64,000 nucleotides of DNA. It comes from Streptomyces sp. NRRL F-5630 (GTDB lineage: Bacteria > Actinomycetota > Actinomycetes > Streptomycetales > Streptomycetaceae). Made by a program: the position numbers and the translations under genes. Below the pieces are notes generated by a model that saw nothing but the letters and a program-made list of their open reading frames with translations, was not told the DNA's origin and did not search any database. The stretch is taken from the NCBI RefSeq assembly GCF_000719475.1, contig NZ_JOGO01000033.1:19862-83861 (forward strand), written 5' to 3'. This document shows positions 62,990 to 64,000 of this stretch, piece after piece (position 1 is the stretch's first letter; the number at the start of each line of letters is the position of its first letter).

Positions 62990-63690
62990 GGGGGCGGCGA
63001 GTCCTCGGGCGGGGGCGAGGGGCTGTGCGGCTCCCCCTCGGGCGGGGCGCGAGGGGCGGCACGGCTCCCCCTCGGCCGTGGCGAGACGGGGAGTGAGCCC
63101 TCGACGGGAGGGGAGGGGTGGCGCTGCTCGCCCTCGGCGGGGTGGGACGGGCGGCGGGAGGCGAGACGGGCGGCGGTCCTCCGGTGTGGCCGGGGCGGAC
63201 GGTAGTCCGTCGGCGGGGTGAGCGGGCGCTCGTCTGCCTCGTCGCGGCCGGCGAGACGGACGGTAGTTCGTCGGCGGGCATGAGCGGGCGCTCGCCCACC
63301 TCGTCGCGGCTGTGGATAACTTCCGTGAACGCGCGCACCCTCTCACTCGTTCCGGTGAGGGGTTGAGCGGGTTCGGCGAAGTTATCCACAGATGTCGCGG
63401 GAGGTCGGGGGGCGGGGGTGGGGGTTTGGGAGACTGGTATAGGGGTCGCCCCCCGGGCGGGAGGGGGATGTCCGCTCACCACTCGCTGCGGGCCTCGGGA
63501 GCCGCATCCGGGCGGGAGAGGGCTGTCCGCTCGACGCTCACGTCGGGCCCGGTGGAGCAGCCCCCTGCCCCCTGCCCCTGGCGCGAGAGGCCTGCCTCCC
63601 CGTCGCCGCCTCCGCACTCCATGTCCCCGGTCACCCCGTCGCCGCCCCCGGCGGCCAAGGGCCCCGCTCCTCCCCGACCGGTCATCCCCC
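62990..63690. repeat. Repeat-rich gene-free region with DnaA boxes
   Basis: No credible gene is seen in this 700-base gap. It contains degenerate 34-bp tandem repeats around 63016-63085 (CGAGGGGC...GGCTCCCCCTCGG), a 61-bp-period direct repeat (63196-63249 and 63257-63310), and the inverted pair of DnaA-box-containing sequences listed separately. The remainder to 63690 is GC-rich sequence without recognisable features. Confidence 0.6.
63310..63391. promoter_or_regulatory. Inverted pair of DnaA-box sequences
   Basis: CTGTGGATAACTTC at 63310-63323 and GAAGTTATCCACAG at 63378-63391 are perfect 14-bp inverted copies, 54 bp apart, each with a consensus DnaA box TTATCCACA. A partial match (GAAC) continues inward. 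Only two boxes are visible, so this is not a chromosomal origin. Confidence 0.7.
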
Positions 63691-64000
63691 TCACTCCCCC
63701 CGCCGCCCCACCCCGTACGCCGCCGTGACCGCCACCCCCCGGTCCTCGTCCCGCGTGAGCCCGACAAGGACCCGCGTCGCGGCGTCGCCCGGGATCTCCG
63801 CCAGCGCCTGAGCGATCCGCCGTCGCGCCGCCGCCCCCGCGCTCCCGGGCGCGAGCCCCTCGACGAGCAGCGCGACAACACGTTTTCCCACCGCACCGTC
63901 CCCCTCCCCCGTGCCGCCGACCGCCCCGACACCAGCGTCCCCTCCGCCCACCACCCCGGCACCCGCACCCGCACCACCCACCAACACGGCGCCACTCTCC
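63691..64000 (-). CDS. C-terminal fragment of a HEAT-repeat-like protein (partial)
   Basis: The frame is open to the right edge of the window and ends at 63691. The visible part has a Gly/Ala-rich linker (GGAGAGAGVVGGGDAG) and then a helical segment with HEAT-like residues (RRRIAQALAEIPGDAATRVL and LTRDEDRGVAVTAAYGV). The gene probably begins beyond the window; the GTG at 63987 could instead be a start. I cannot name the family with confidence. Confidence 0.5.
   Translation of the reverse strand, partial: ESGAVLVGGAGAGAGVVGGGDAGVGAVGGTGEGDGAVGKRVVALLVEGLAPGSAGAAARRRIAQALAEIPGDAATRVLVGLTRDEDRGVAVTAAYGVGRRGE

Noticed and set aside
63310..63391. Chromosomal replication origin
   Set aside because: Only two DnaA boxes, no dnaA or dnaN gene, and no box cluster as found in Streptomyces oriC.

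Overview
The window is a chromosomal segment of a very high-GC actinomycete. Strong third-position GC bias, frequent GTG starts, 1-8 nt overlaps between consecutive genes, Tat-type export signals, a conservon-type sensor operon, a DasR-like operator at a chitinase gene and many DUF-type actinobacterial families all point to Streptomyces or a close relative. No phage, plasmid, insertion sequence or CRISPR array is visible.

Layout. (1) 1-6480: the start of a conservon (kinase cvnA, roadblock cvnB, first codons of a DUF742 cvnC), a large AAA/TPR regulator of LAL type that lacks its DNA-binding end, and a DUF2510 membrane protein. (2) 6700-11670: a TetR repressor divergent from a PAP2-DMT membrane gene pair, with an unusual array of eight 16-bp-phased near-palindromes between them; an ABC-F gene split by an in-frame TAA and preceded by a candidate leader peptide and attenuator; tRNA-Leu(GAG). 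(3) 11801-31850: a 20-kb block entirely on the minus strand. Read in transcription order it has a ROK repressor, a sugar ABC importer (ATPase, permease, Tat lipoprotein binding protein), a Gfo/Idh/MocA oxidoreductase, a TIM-barrel isomerase, a 1225-aa secreted multidomain protein (beta-propeller, PKD, CBM6-like, ThuA, DUF1080), and then an overlapping operon: inositol-phosphate synthase, EboC, TIM-barrel epimerase, EboA, TatD-type hydrolase (EboB-like), EboE, EboF-like phosphodiesterase, followed by a Tat-exported TIM-barrel protein. (4) 32105-43852: orphan ketoacyl synthase III, fdhD, two transporters with a LysR regulator, an acyl-CoA synthetase, an aldo/keto reductase, a methyltransferase with a pterin dehydratase, and a secreted GH18 chitinase. 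(5) 43890-64000: a truncated DUF4396 gene behind a CsoR-like palindrome, a secreted phosphodiester glycosidase/metallophosphoesterase fusion, OsmC, a membrane phosphatase, two metallo-beta-lactamase-fold enzymes, DedA, a lipoprotein, a second (intact) ABC-F, a PAP2/lipid-kinase fusion, a methyltransferase, transketolase, a VOC protein and a repeat-rich gap with two inverted DnaA boxes.

The most interesting system is the ebo-like operon (12922-20051). The sugar-phosphate cyclase EboD of the classical six-gene ebo operon is absent, and a myo-inositol-1-phosphate-synthase-type cyclase sits at the head of the operon instead. Directly upstream lies an import and processing block whose families (Gfo/Idh/MocA, TIM-barrel, ThuA, DUF1080) are associated with 3-keto-glycoside chemistry. 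I infer a cyclitol or glycoside-derived metabolite that is made, carried on a prenyl-type lipid or through the membrane, and trimmed by phosphodiesterase and hydrolase. The product is unknown.
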